Source: Physcousia sp015060555 (GTDB taxonomy: Bacteria > Bacteroidota > Bacteroidia > Bacteroidales > Bacteroidaceae). Taken from it: a stretch of DNA of 64,000 bases. The notes under the pieces are model-generated. The model did no database searches. It saw only the letters and a program-made list of their open reading frames with translations, and was not told where the DNA came from. The stretch is taken from positions 1-64,000 of the forward strand of contig SUYG01000037.1 of assembly GCA_015060555.1 (NCBI GenBank), read 5' to 3'. A program made the position numbers and the translations under genes. Positions 51,200-58,172 of the stretch are shown piece after piece; within the stretch, counting starts at the first letter, position 1; every line of letters starts with the position of its first letter.

Positions 51200-51468
51200 T
51201 GAGGTAAGGACACAAAAATGGCGTGGCCACTCTTATGCACTTACCTAAGGGGCAGGTCTGGAATTGGAACCCCTACGACTTGATAAGAAATGCTCCACGC
51301 CAAAGCGTGTGCATAGCTGTATGCAAGTCGTTAGGGAGAGTCATCATAGACCTTTCCCTTTGCTTCTTAAATCGAACTATTCCTAATGAAGTTTTCCAGA
51401 CCTTTTCGGTAAGTGCGAAATAATAAGCTAATGCATCTGCGGCTTGGGATTTCTCCCCCAAGTCGCTG
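51200..51468 (-). ncRNA. Structured RNA candidate with its own promoter
   Basis: Transcribed leftwards from a good promoter, this ~260-base region has many complementary segments: a 5' hairpin CTTGGG/CCCAAG (51443-51462); GCACTTACC against GGTAAGTGC (51408-51416 with 51237-51245); AGGTCTGGAA against TTCCAGACCT (51394-51403 with 51254-51263); CCCTAACGACTTG against CAAGTCGTAGGG (51324-51336 with 51271-51282); and small hairpins GCATAC/GTATGC-like and CACGC/GCGTG inside. A second CTTACC (rc at 51203-51208) could compete for the same GGTAAG. A 72-codon frame also runs through (51273-51491), starting before the promoter box; I think it is a by-product. I could not match it to 6S, tmRNA, RNase P or SRP RNA; a Bacteroidales-specific RNA is possible. 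Confidence 0.55.
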
Positions 51469-51498
51469 CAAATGTACGCATTATTTTTCAATGCGCAA
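51469..51498 (-). promoter_or_regulatory. Promoter of the structured RNA (TTG-N19-TACATTTG)
   Basis: On the minus strand TTG (51496-51498) and TACATTTG (51469-51476) are 19 bases apart, close to the canonical spacing. Confidence 0.65.
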
Positions 51499-51548
51499 GA
51501 AAAAAGAAGAAAAAATAGGGCTCAAAGCTAAAAAAAAGCTAGAAAGCC

Positions 51549-51724
51549 CTACTCCTTTCTATATTTGCGTAACGCAGGATTGGTTAAGCATGAATAAATG
51601 TCAATGATAAGGACGTTGTCACCTATCTGTTCATATTCTATGCCATAATCGTCAACAAAGAGAATCCTAATGTGTGGATGGTCGGTTTGCCGGCCGATGT
51701 CGGGCACGGTGGCCAGCAGGTTTA
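51549..51724 (-). pseudogene. C-terminal half of a RelE/ParE-like toxin gene
   Basis: The open frame ends ATVPDIGRQTDHPHIRILFV then DDYGIEYEQIGDNVLIIDIY and SCLTNPALRKYRKE. The strand pattern and the VLIIDIYSCL end resemble the last strands of RelE/ParE-type toxins. There is no N-terminal half: upstream the sequence changes to the start of menA in another frame. Family assignment is tentative. Confidence 0.45.
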
Positions 51725-51841
51725 TCTGAAGGCACCATCCCTCCAAGCTGCACTCAGCGCCGCCATCACAGGTGCTGCCGCCCCCGTCAGCGTCTTCGGG
51801 CGTGCAGCCAGCCACCAGGCATGTATGCTATTGGTTTCCAT
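51722..51841 (-). pseudogene. menA: menA 5' fragment (1,4-dihydroxy-2-naphthoate prenyltransferase)
   Basis: From the ATG at 51841 the frame reads METNSIHAWWLAARPKTLTG, then AAAPVMAALSAAWRDGAFR and a stop. This is the N-terminus of MenA, the membrane enzyme that attaches the prenyl tail in menaquinone synthesis (family start: ...AARPKTLTG...P...). Only about 39 of some 300 residues are left; the rest has been replaced by the toxin fragment. Its promoter box is intact 31 bases upstream. An intact menA is presumably elsewhere in the genome if the cell makes menaquinone. Confidence 0.75.
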
Positions 51842-51871
51842 TTTCAAATCAGTTGTTGTCTCGTACGTATG

Positions 51872-51879
51872 CAAAGGTA
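51872..51879 (-). promoter_or_regulatory. -7 box TACCTTTG of the menA fragment
   Basis: On the minus strand GTGTACCTTTGCATACG precedes the menA remnant start by about 30 bases, so the remnant kept its promoter. Confidence 0.65.
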
Positions 51880-51940
51880 CACATTATTTTTCCGATTACA
51901 TCTTCAATCCGCTCCCTTTGAGTCGAGCACCCCCGAGGCC

Positions 51941-53326
51941 CTATTTCTTCTGATTGTTCTTCAGCTTGAGTTCAGTGCCCTCAATCACAAAGACTTTGTT
52001 GTTGGGATCTATGGTATATCGCTTGAGTTTCGGACATTTCCGAACAAGTTGGCTACTTGACAAACGAAGGCTGGCAGGAAGACTGACAGACAGTAGATTC
52101 TGACAATTGGAGAAGGCACTATTCTCAATTTTCCACACATGCTTTGGGATGACAAAATGGAAAACGCCGTCGCATTGATAAAAGGCACATTGTCCGATCG
52201 TTTCCAAAGAATCGGGCAACTGCGGGCTGATGAGGCTGACGCAGTTTCTGAAGGCATTTGAACAAATATATTTCAAGCCTTCTGGAAAGACAACACGATT
52301 CAGATTGATGCACCCTTCGAAGGCATTTTTCCCGATGCGTATGCAGCGGGAAGGCAGAATGAAATATGTAAGTAAAGTGCGTGAGAAGAATGCTGAATCC
52401 GGAATTGTCTCTATATCAGCATCTCGCAGATTCACGCTGCTGAGCACCCCCGTGCGGCTCATATTGGCCAGGATTCTAAGATCATCTCCATTGACAGGAC
52501 CGCTCAGCTGAATATGCTGTATTTCAGACTGTTGTTGCGTTGTGAGAGAGTCTTTGAGTGTGCCTGCATGGTCAAGATGTATGGCTGTGATGGCGGGTAC
52601 AAACGTGGAATCTGCCACACCAACCAGCATCCAATGTTGGTCAGTGTAGCCATTGAGGTCATCGAGCCGGTAGTAGTCGTCATCCTTGCCTGCCCAACCG
52701 AAATTCACGTGAACCTTATCTTTTTTGCAGCCGTCAATAATAAACAGATGTCCGTCGTTTTCGCCTTTCTTATAACCCCGGTATAGCACTGGGCGTCCGG
52801 CTTCTAACTCCTTGAACAGCATCATCCGAAAGATGCTGTCGCCCTTGGCGGTCGTGTATCTGTTGCGGTTGTAGATACCTATGTAGTCTGAATATCCATA
52901 GAGACGCTTCAGCCCGTTCATAAGATTTCTCAACGATGAACCACTCTCTTCCTTACCGTATTTCGTGAAGGCTGACACGCCACAGTCGCTGATCAATTTA
53001 GCCACAGACACAATCTGGTCATCTCGCAAATCATGGCTCGCACGATGGTACATCAAATCCCATTTGTATTCATACTCACCATCAGGACTGTAGCAGGGAT
53101 ACTTATGGAAGTTGACGATCTGTGCCATCGCCACAGCTCCGCAACCTGCTGCAGGCCTTACCTTCATACCATCATGTTCCACAGCAGGTGCTAACGCGTT
53201 GAATGGATACCACTGTCCCCATCGCGTCGCAATCAATGGCTTCACATCTTTCGGAAATGTAAAGGACTCTTGTGACAACGCACTACATGTACAGAAAAAT
53301 CCAAGTATGACAAAGAGCTTTTTCAT
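51941..53326 (-). CDS. C10 family cysteine peptidase with BspA-type leucine-rich repeats
   Basis: The 461-residue secreted protein has a signal peptide (MKKLFVILGFFCTCSALSQ) and a C10 (streptopain-like) peptidase domain at about 30-245: RWGQWYPFN, catalytic Cys in RPAAGCGAVAMAQI (near residue 62), catalytic His in NDGHLFIIDG (near 192) and the VNFGWAGKDDDYY segment. Residues about 265-445 are leucine-rich repeats of the LRR_5/BspA type (IGKNAFEGCINLNRVVFPEG and similar). No propeptide: the mature-like domain begins right after the signal peptide, unlike most C10 enzymes. No type IX sorting domain is seen at the end. Likely a surface or secreted protease with a binding domain. Confidence 0.88.
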   Translation of the reverse strand: MKKLFVILGFFCTCSALSQESFTFPKDVKPLIATRWGQWYPFNALAPAVEHDGMKVRPAAGCGAVAMAQIVNFHKYPCYSPDGEYEYKWDLMYHRASHDLRDDQIVSVAKLISDCGVSAFTKYGKEESGSSLRNLMNGLKRLYGYSDYIGIYNRNRYTTAKGDSIFRMMLFKELEAGRPVLYRGYKKGENDGHLFIIDGCKKDKVHVNFGWAGKDDDYYRLDDLNGYTDQHWMLVGVADSTFVPAITAIHLDHAGTLKDSLTTQQQSEIQHIQLSGPVNGDDLRILANMSRTGVLSSVNLRDADIETIPDSAFFSRTLLTYFILPSRCIRIGKNAFEGCINLNRVVFPEGLKYICSNAFRNCVSLISPQLPDSLETIGQCAFYQCDGVFHFVIPKHVWKIENSAFSNCQNLLSVSLPASLRLSSSQLVRKCPKLKRYTIDPNNKVFVIEGTELKLKNNQKK

Positions 53327-53341
53327 AACACGTCAACGCTG

Positions 53342-53349
53342 CAAAAGTA
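53342..53349 (-). promoter_or_regulatory. -7 box TACTTTTG of the C10 peptidase
   Basis: On the minus strand TTCATACTTTTGCAGCG lies 15 bases before the start codon, implying a very short leader. Confidence 0.65.
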
Positions 53350-53523
53350 TGAAACTTTCTTGAAGCAGCCAAAAAATAGGGCGTTTTTCTCCCCTACCCT
53401 GCCATTTTATGGGTTTTGCATGTCTCTGCAATGAGTTCCTCTTTGCCAAAATTCCACGAAATGATGAAAAAGCTTACACCTCGCGCAAAAGGCTTGTATC
53501 TTCTTGTGAAACAAAGTGTTATG

Positions 53524-53709
53524 GCGCGCGAACCCCTACGCAACCCCTACGCAAGCCTGCGCAACTTTGCGCATGTGCTATATACCTTAATGGTCGTCTT
53601 CGTTGTGATGTCTTGCAGGCTATAGTGTCTTCCACTTGTCACAGAGCTGTACCGTTGGCGTGTAGGCGTTGCGCGAGGTTGCGTAGGGGTTGCGTATGGG
53701 TTCGCGCGC
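53524..53709. repeat. 42-bp inverted repeat with ~100-bp loop
   Basis: The left arm (53524-53565: GCGCGCGAACCC, then CTACGCAACCCCTACGCAAG) and right arm (53668-53709) match as reverse complements at 38 of 42 positions. Each arm is itself built of CCCCTACGCAA units. Spacer 102 bp. Short frames through it are by-products. Confidence 0.88.
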
Positions 53710-53821
53710 TGTAATCGTTTTATTATGAGGGTGTTGTGATGGTTTTGCGCAGGGTGTAGGCTTTTTGTCTATTTCCTGTTTTTTATTCATCCCGTGGCGA
53801 CATAGTGCTGCGTTGCCTTTT

Positions 53822-54077
53822 TGTCACTGGTGAGAAAAGTGAGAGGACCATGGTCCTACGGCCGAAAGACCATGGTCTTATGCGCTGAAGACCTTGGTCT
53901 TGATTGCGCAAGACCATGGTGCTCTAAGGTGTTCCATGCGTGGAACAGCAATTAAGGACTTGACCTTCACGCATTAATGACCTGTCCTTCGGGCTACAAG
54001 GACCTGTCCTTCGGCCTATAAGGACCTGTCCTTCTGGCTACAAGGACCTGTCCTTTTGGCTACAAGGATGCATCCTT
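53822..54077. repeat. Twelve palindromes at exact 22-bp spacing (locus C)
   Basis: Fourteen-base palindromes or near-palindromes start at 53822, 53844, 53866, 53888, 53910, 53932, 53954, 53976, 53998, 54020, 54042 and 54064, always 22 bases apart, each followed by an 8-base spacer. Examples: AGGACCATGGTCCT, AAGACCATGGTCTT, TTCCATGCGTGGAA, AAGGACCTGTCCTT (three times) and AAGGATGCATCCTT. The first unit (TGTCACTGGTGAGA within TTTTTGTCACTGGTGAGAAAA) resembles the end unit of loci A and B. The array ends 98 bases before the -7 box of the VapE-like gene. Confidence 0.93.
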
Positions 54078-54174
54078 CTGGCGTGAAAAATGCTAGTGTG
54101 TTAAAATGCACCGGAAGTGGAAAAATTCCCGCGAGATATTGCCAAAAAGTATTGCGTATTTCAAAAACTTTTTG

Positions 54175-54182
54175 TACCTTTG
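54175..54182 (+). promoter_or_regulatory. -7 box TACCTTTG of the VapE-like gene
   Basis: TTTGTACCTTTGCAACC lies 49 bases before the ATG at 54232. Confidence 0.7.
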
Positions 54183-54231
54183 CAACCAGTTAGGCGATAG
54201 TGCCTGACATAACCTTTTACCTTATTATATC

Positions 54232-55557
54232 ATGAAAGAGACATTTGAAAAGAATGTTGGTGAGGGCGTGGAGTTAAGCGACCTCACAGGTGTCCCCCAG
54301 TCGGGGAAGACCGTTGAAAACGAAGTTGTTAACGAAGCTGACAAAGCTAATGATGAAAAGAGCGCTGAGGCTGACAATAGTCCTCAGCAGGACGGCAATG
54401 CTGACGATTTGCTGGCGCTGAAGGAGTTCTTGGGTGACCGCTACGAGCTGCGCAATAATGTGGTGGCTGGTCGTCTGGAGTTTCGCTTGCGCGACGGCAG
54501 CGAGGCGGCATTCCGTCAGCTGACGTACAAAGCGGAGAATTCTATCATTCTCGATGCGCTTACGCAGCTGGGGAAGATGAAGGGGCTGAAGGGCATGCTC
54601 ACGATGCTCCTGCACTCCGAGGAAGTGCCTGAGTATGACCCTGTTCGAGAGTACCTCACTACCCTACCCCGCTGGGATGGCCGCAATCGCGTGGCAGAGC
54701 TCTTCGGACGTCTGCCCGGCATCAGCAGCGAGAACATCTACCGCTGCACCATCTGGCTGCGCTCGGCGGTGGCGCATTGGCTGAAGAAGGATCTGCTGCA
54801 CGGCAACGACAGCGTGCCCACGCTCATCGGCGACCAAGGGTGTGGCAAAACGGTCTTTTGCCGCCGCATGCTGCCTCCTGCGCTGCAGGAGTACTTCCTG
54901 GACCGCATCAACCTGTCGAACAAGTTCGACAAGGATATGGCGCTGACAAACAATATGATAGTGGTACTCGACGAGTTCGACCAGTACACCACCAGTCAGC
55001 AGGCATCGCTGAAGCAGTCCATCTCGCGCAGCACGGTGAATGCGCGTCCTATCCTCAAGGGAGCGCAGGTGCTGCGACACCGCTATGCCTCGTTCCTGGC
55101 GACAACCAACAATCCTCGTCCGCTGAACGACCCCACGGGCTCGCGCCGCTATCTCTGCATCCGTCTTACGCCTGGCAGCATCATCGACAACCTGTCGCCC
55201 ATCGATTACGACCAGTTGTATGCGCAGGTCGTGGAGGAAGTCTGTGAGCGTGGGATGCGCTATTGGTTCGAACCGGAGGAGATACGGCAGATCCAGCTTG
55301 ACAACGAGCAGTTCGAGCATGTCTTGGAGCTCGACGATATCGTGCAGGCGTGCTTCCGTAAGCCTAAGGCCAACGAGACAACTCGCGACTACACCATGAA
55401 TGAGATCATAGAGCTCATCACCATGCGCTATCCTCACGTGGAGTGTGGTCCGTCGCTGAAGGTGAGGGTAGGGGTCGCGATGCGCAAGCGAGGTTTCGAA
55501 CAGCATCGTCATCATCGCGGCACAGGCTACGTCCTCATCCCTCGACAGGTGGCATAG
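54232..55557 (+). CDS. VapE/VirE-like P-loop ATPase with DUF3874-type C-terminus
   Basis: The 441-residue protein has an acidic, low-complexity N-terminus (about 1-60), then a VapE/virulence-associated-E ATPase core: WDGRNRVAELF (near 145), Walker A in IGDQGCGKTVFCRRM (near 201-215), Walker B in MIVVLDEFDQY (near 242-252), and an arginine-finger type segment ATTNNPRPLNDPTGSRRYLC (near 299-318). The last ~90 residues resemble DUF3874. It belongs to the helicase/primase-associated ATPases of mobile elements. Larger relatives have an N-terminal primase-like domain that is absent here. No integrase or phage genes are nearby; it stands alone, preceded by the 22-bp palindrome array and followed by a terminator. 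Confidence 0.85.
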   Translation: MKETFEKNVGEGVELSDLTGVPQSGKTVENEVVNEADKANDEKSAEADNSPQQDGNADDLLALKEFLGDRYELRNNVVAGRLEFRLRDGSEAAFRQLTYKAENSIILDALTQLGKMKGLKGMLTMLLHSEEVPEYDPVREYLTTLPRWDGRNRVAELFGRLPGISSENIYRCTIWLRSAVAHWLKKDLLHGNDSVPTLIGDQGCGKTVFCRRMLPPALQEYFLDRINLSNKFDKDMALTNNMIVVLDEFDQYTTSQQASLKQSISRSTVNARPILKGAQVLRHRYASFLATTNNPRPLNDPTGSRRYLCIRLTPGSIIDNLSPIDYDQLYAQVVEEVCERGMRYWFEPEEIRQIQLDNEQFEHVLELDDIVQACFRKPKANETTRDYTMNEIIELITMRYPHVECGPSLKVRVGVAMRKRGFEQHRHHRGTGYVLIPRQVA

Positions 55558-55653
55558 GTGACTCTGCTTTCATCGAAATGACAGTCTTGTGAGAATTTTC
55601 ACAAAGTTTTACACATTGATTCTCGTTGCCTGTACTTTGCTTACAGAAATTTT

Positions 55654-55695
55654 GAAGCCCAAGATGCTTATATTAAGCACTTTGGGCTTCTTTTT
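55654..55695 (+). terminator. Rho-independent terminator after the VapE-like gene
   Basis: GAAGCCCAA pairs with TTGGGCTTC, enclosing GCTTA/TAAGC, followed by TTTTTATG. A TACTTTG box at 55633-55639 lies just upstream, so a very short transcript could also end here. Confidence 0.8.
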
Positions 55696-55793
55696 ATGCC
55701 TCTGAGAATCGCGTAGAATCTAAATCTCTGCCACGAGGGCACGAATTTTTGCCTCTCAGAAGGGAAAGGAACTTAAATTAGGGTCGATGTTCT

Positions 55794-55978
55794 GGAACTT
55801 AAATCTTACTAAAATCTGAACTTAAATATTTAGGTCACAATTTAAGTTGTATTTATGTTCTTTGTTCTGGAACCAAATCTTACTTAAATCTGAACTTAAA
55901 TATTTAGGTCACAATTTAAGTTGTATTTATGTACTTTGTTCTGGAACTTAAGTCTTACTAAAATCTGAACTTAAATTT
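55794..55978. repeat. 75-bp tandem repeat, about 2.5 copies
   Basis: Units start at 55794, 55869 and 55943. Each runs GGAACTTAAATCTTACTAAA, then ATCTGAACTTAAATATTTAGG and a TTTAAGTTGTATTTATG part. The last unit is cut at the stop codon of the GxxExxY gene. The AACTTAAATCT word is the same as in the 3-4.4 kb repeats. Confidence 0.88.
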
Positions 55979-56380
55979 CTATTTGACGAAGACGAAGGTG
56001 TCGCTGGCGTCATTATATACGTAGCGCTCCGAGATGAGTCGGGTAGGGTTCCCAAAATTCAGGAGTACACCAGCTGTGCTTTGTGTGATGCGAAGGTAAT
56101 TGAAAAGTTGTGCGCGATGCTCGTTGGTAATGTTAGCAACCGCTTTTAACTCCACAATAAGATCTCCGAAACAAACAAAGTCAGCTATATACTTCTTCTT
56201 TAATAGTTGACCGTGGAAATACATTTCCAAAGGTTTTTCCCGTTCCCACTGGATACCTTCTTCTGTACAGATGATAGACATACATTCTTGGTAGATGGGT
56301 TCAGCCAACCCATATCCCAATTCATTATAGACCTGCATGGCAATCCCTACAATGGCATACATCTTATCATAGTCCGTCAT
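55979..56380 (-). CDS. GxxExxY protein (PD-(D/E)XK nuclease-like)
   Basis: The 133-residue protein fits the GxxExxY family: the name motif is GLAEPIY (near residues 24-30), followed by a nuclease-like core with KYIADFVCFGDLIVELKA (near 62-79), where D and E-x-K correspond to the PD-(D/E)XK active site. Function in vivo is unknown. The family is common as solitary genes in Bacteroidetes. It is surrounded on both sides by AACTTAAATCT-type repeats, and the 75-bp tandem repeat begins at its stop codon. Confidence 0.88.
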   Translation of the reverse strand: MTDYDKMYAIVGIAMQVYNELGYGLAEPIYQECMSIICTEEGIQWEREKPLEMYFHGQLLKKKYIADFVCFGDLIVELKAVANITNEHRAQLFNYLRITQSTAGVLLNFGNPTRLISERYVYNDASDTFVFVK

Positions 56381-56394
56381 ATTATTCTATATAT

Positions 56395-56528
56395 TTAAGT
56401 CCCGATTTACGTAAGATTTAAGTCCCTTTATATTCTCTTTCTATGAAAGATTTAAGTTCCGATAAATGGAAGATTTAAGTTCCCTTTTAGTCCTTAAATC
56501 TTCCATTTTATCGTTATTTACGTTCCTC
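56395..56528. repeat. GATTTAAGT words with a 19-bp hairpin
   Basis: GATAAATGGAAGATTTAAG (56461-56479) pairs with CTTAAATCTTCCATTTTATC (56493-56512) around a 13-base loop, with one bulge. It ends 18 bases from the deoC stop and may act as its 3' structure. Confidence 0.75.
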
Positions 56529-56529
56529 T

Positions 56530-57417
56530 TCAAAAGAATTTCGTTTCCTTGCCGACGACTTCCGAGAGGAGGAGGTTGGCGAGGCGGGAGGTGCCGAGAC
56601 GGAGCCACTGGTTCGTGAGCCACTGTTCGCCGAGCACTTCCTTCACGATGGTGTAATAGACGAGGGCATCGTGGACGGTGTTCAGACCACCGGCAGGTTT
56701 GAAGCCAATCTGGATGCCGGTCTTCTCGTAGTACTCCTTGATGGCCTGACACATCACGTAAGCTGCCTCAGGTGTTGCGGCAGGCTTTTCCTTACCAGTC
56801 GAAGTCTTGATGTAATCGGCACCGGCGTACATGGCCAGGATGCTGGCGCGCTTGATGTCGGCAGGGGAGGGTAGGAGACCGCTCTCGAGAATCACCTTCA
56901 TCTTCTTGTCGCCACAGACACACTTCAATTCGGCGATTTCATCGCAGACAGTCTCATAGTCACCGCTCAAGTACTTGCCCACGCTCATGACGATATCTAT
57001 CTCTGTAGCACCGTCTTTAAGGGCCAGCGCTGTCTCGGCCACTTTAACCTCTAAAACGGCCTGTGAGCTCGGAAAACTACCGCTGACGCACGCTACCTCA
57101 ACGCCATCTACTTCGAGGCTCTGAGAGACAATCTCGGCGAAACAGGGGTAAACGCAGATGGTGGCCACGTGTGGCAGATCAGGATAGGCGTGGTAGAACT
57201 TGTTCACTTTCTCTGTGAAGGCCAGCACGCTCTCCTCCGAGTCGGTGGTCTTCAGCGTCGTCAGCTCCACGCTGCCCATGAGGAATTTCTTCACTTCTAG
57301 GGTGTCGTTCTCAGGCACCTTTTCTTCGATAATCTTCTTTACGGCGGCGGCCACTTCGGCCTCGCTGATGTTCAGGTTGTACTGGCTTAAAGCCTGTTCA
57401 TACTTGCTCTGTTCCAT
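56530..57417 (-). CDS. deoC: Deoxyribose-phosphate aldolase
   Basis: The 295-residue class I aldolase splits 2-deoxyribose-5-phosphate to glyceraldehyde-3-phosphate and acetaldehyde in deoxynucleoside use. The Schiff-base lysine is in DYIKTSTGK (near residue 200), the second active-site lysine in IGFKPAGG (near 235), and ATEIDIVMSVG near 136-146 supplies the Asp. Length fits the Bacteroidetes type. It is the last gene of the mnmG-apt-uvrC-dtd series; relatives usually have a MazG-like pyrophosphohydrolase between dtd and deoC, not found here. Confidence 0.95.
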   Translation of the reverse strand: MEQSKYEQALSQYNLNISEAEVAAAVKKIIEEKVPENDTLEVKKFLMGSVELTTLKTTDSEESVLAFTEKVNKFYHAYPDLPHVATICVYPCFAEIVSQSLEVDGVEVACVSGSFPSSQAVLEVKVAETALALKDGATEIDIVMSVGKYLSGDYETVCDEIAELKCVCGDKKMKVILESGLLPSPADIKRASILAMYAGADYIKTSTGKEKPAATPEAAYVMCQAIKEYYEKTGIQIGFKPAGGLNTVHDALVYYTIVKEVLGEQWLTNQWLRLGTSRLANLLLSEVVGKETKFF

Positions 57418-57573
57418 TGTTTTATGATTTTATGGTTTTATAATGTATGAGTTCTTTCACTTATCACTTTTCATTTTTCATTTTTCATTTTTCACTTATC
57501 ATTTTTCACTTATCACTTTTCATTTTTCACTTATCACTCCCTACGCTCCCCTTTAGGGGGCTCGGGGGCTTTT
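57418..57573. repeat. Repeats between deoC and dtd
   Basis: TTTTCATTTTTCA and TTCACTTATCA words (about 57455-57537) and a GC-rich palindromic element (about 57538-57572; CTCCCCTTTAGGGGG). No gene. Confidence 0.85.
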
Positions 57574-58050
57574 TTACTCCTTATTATGTGTGTCCATCAT
57601 AATTGTCACCGGCCCGTCGTTTGTCAGGCTTACCTTCATGTCCGCTCCAAATTCCCCGTGCCCTACGGGTCGGCCGATGGCCTCTGAAAGCTTGTGGATG
57701 AAGGCTTCGTAGAGGGGAATGGAGATATCATGTGTGGCAGCACGCAGCCAGGATGGCCGGTTGCCCTTCTTATAGCTGGCAAAGAGTGTGAACTGGCTGA
57801 TTACCATGATATTACCGTCTGCTCCATCATGTTCTCCTGCAATGTCCAGGATGCTGCGGTTCATCACACCGTTTTCATCGTCGAAAACACGCAGTCCTGT
57901 CACCTTGCGTACAAGCCACTCCACGTCCTCGAGCGTGTCTGTACCCTCAATGCCGAGCAGAATGACGTACCCTAAACCGCCGAATTCAGCGGTTATGTTC
58001 CCATTAATCGTTACACTTGCGCCCTTGGCGCGCTGTACTACAATTCTCAT
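57574..58050 (-). CDS. dtd: D-aminoacyl-tRNA deacylase
   Basis: The 158-residue enzyme removes D-amino acids (and glycine) from mischarged tRNAs. The catalytic motif SQFTLFAS (near residues 86-93) and the cis-proline loop NDGPVT (near 144-149) are both present, and the length is normal. It follows uvrC by 122 bases of repeat-like DNA. Confidence 0.95.
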   Translation of the reverse strand: MRIVVQRAKGASVTINGNITAEFGGLGYVILLGIEGTDTLEDVEWLVRKVTGLRVFDDENGVMNRSILDIAGEHDGADGNIMVISQFTLFASYKKGNRPSWLRAATHDISIPLYEAFIHKLSEAIGRPVGHGEFGADMKVSLTNDGPVTIMMDTHNKE

Positions 58051-58054
58051 TTTT

Positions 58055-58165
58055 ATCTACAACGAATTACACTAATTTGACGTATTTTTTATGCTAATAG
58101 AATGGGTTTTCTTTCATACATAATTCGTATAAATTGAATAATTCGTTGTTATTATATAGTTATTG
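58055..58165. repeat. AACGAATTACAC-type words between dtd and uvrC
   Basis: ACAACGAATTACACTAATTTG (in part) and AATTCGTATAAATTGAATAATTCG; the same AATTCGTGTAATT word occurs near 12130 and 15430. No gene. Confidence 0.65.
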
Positions 58166-58172
58166 TTGTTGT

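Noticed and set aside
51273..51491. 72-codon protein in the structured-RNA region
   Set aside because: Its start lies upstream of the promoter -7 box, and the region is dominated by long complementary segments. I keep a small chance that it is real.
51672..51953. Plus-strand frame over the menA fragment
   Set aside because: The minus strand gives a recognisable MenA N-terminus with its own promoter, so the plus frame is a shadow.
53409..53714. Short plus frames through the 42-bp inverted repeat
   Set aside because: They are created by the repeat units and show no domain or start signal.
53822..54077. Possible CRISPR array
   Set aside because: The repeated part is 14 bp and drifts, spacers are only 8 bp, the period is 22 bp, and there are no cas genes in the window.
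54232..55557. Prophage or integrative element around the VapE-like gene
   Set aside because: No integrase, portal, terminase, relaxase or attachment repeat is nearby; it is a solitary gene, at most a remnant.
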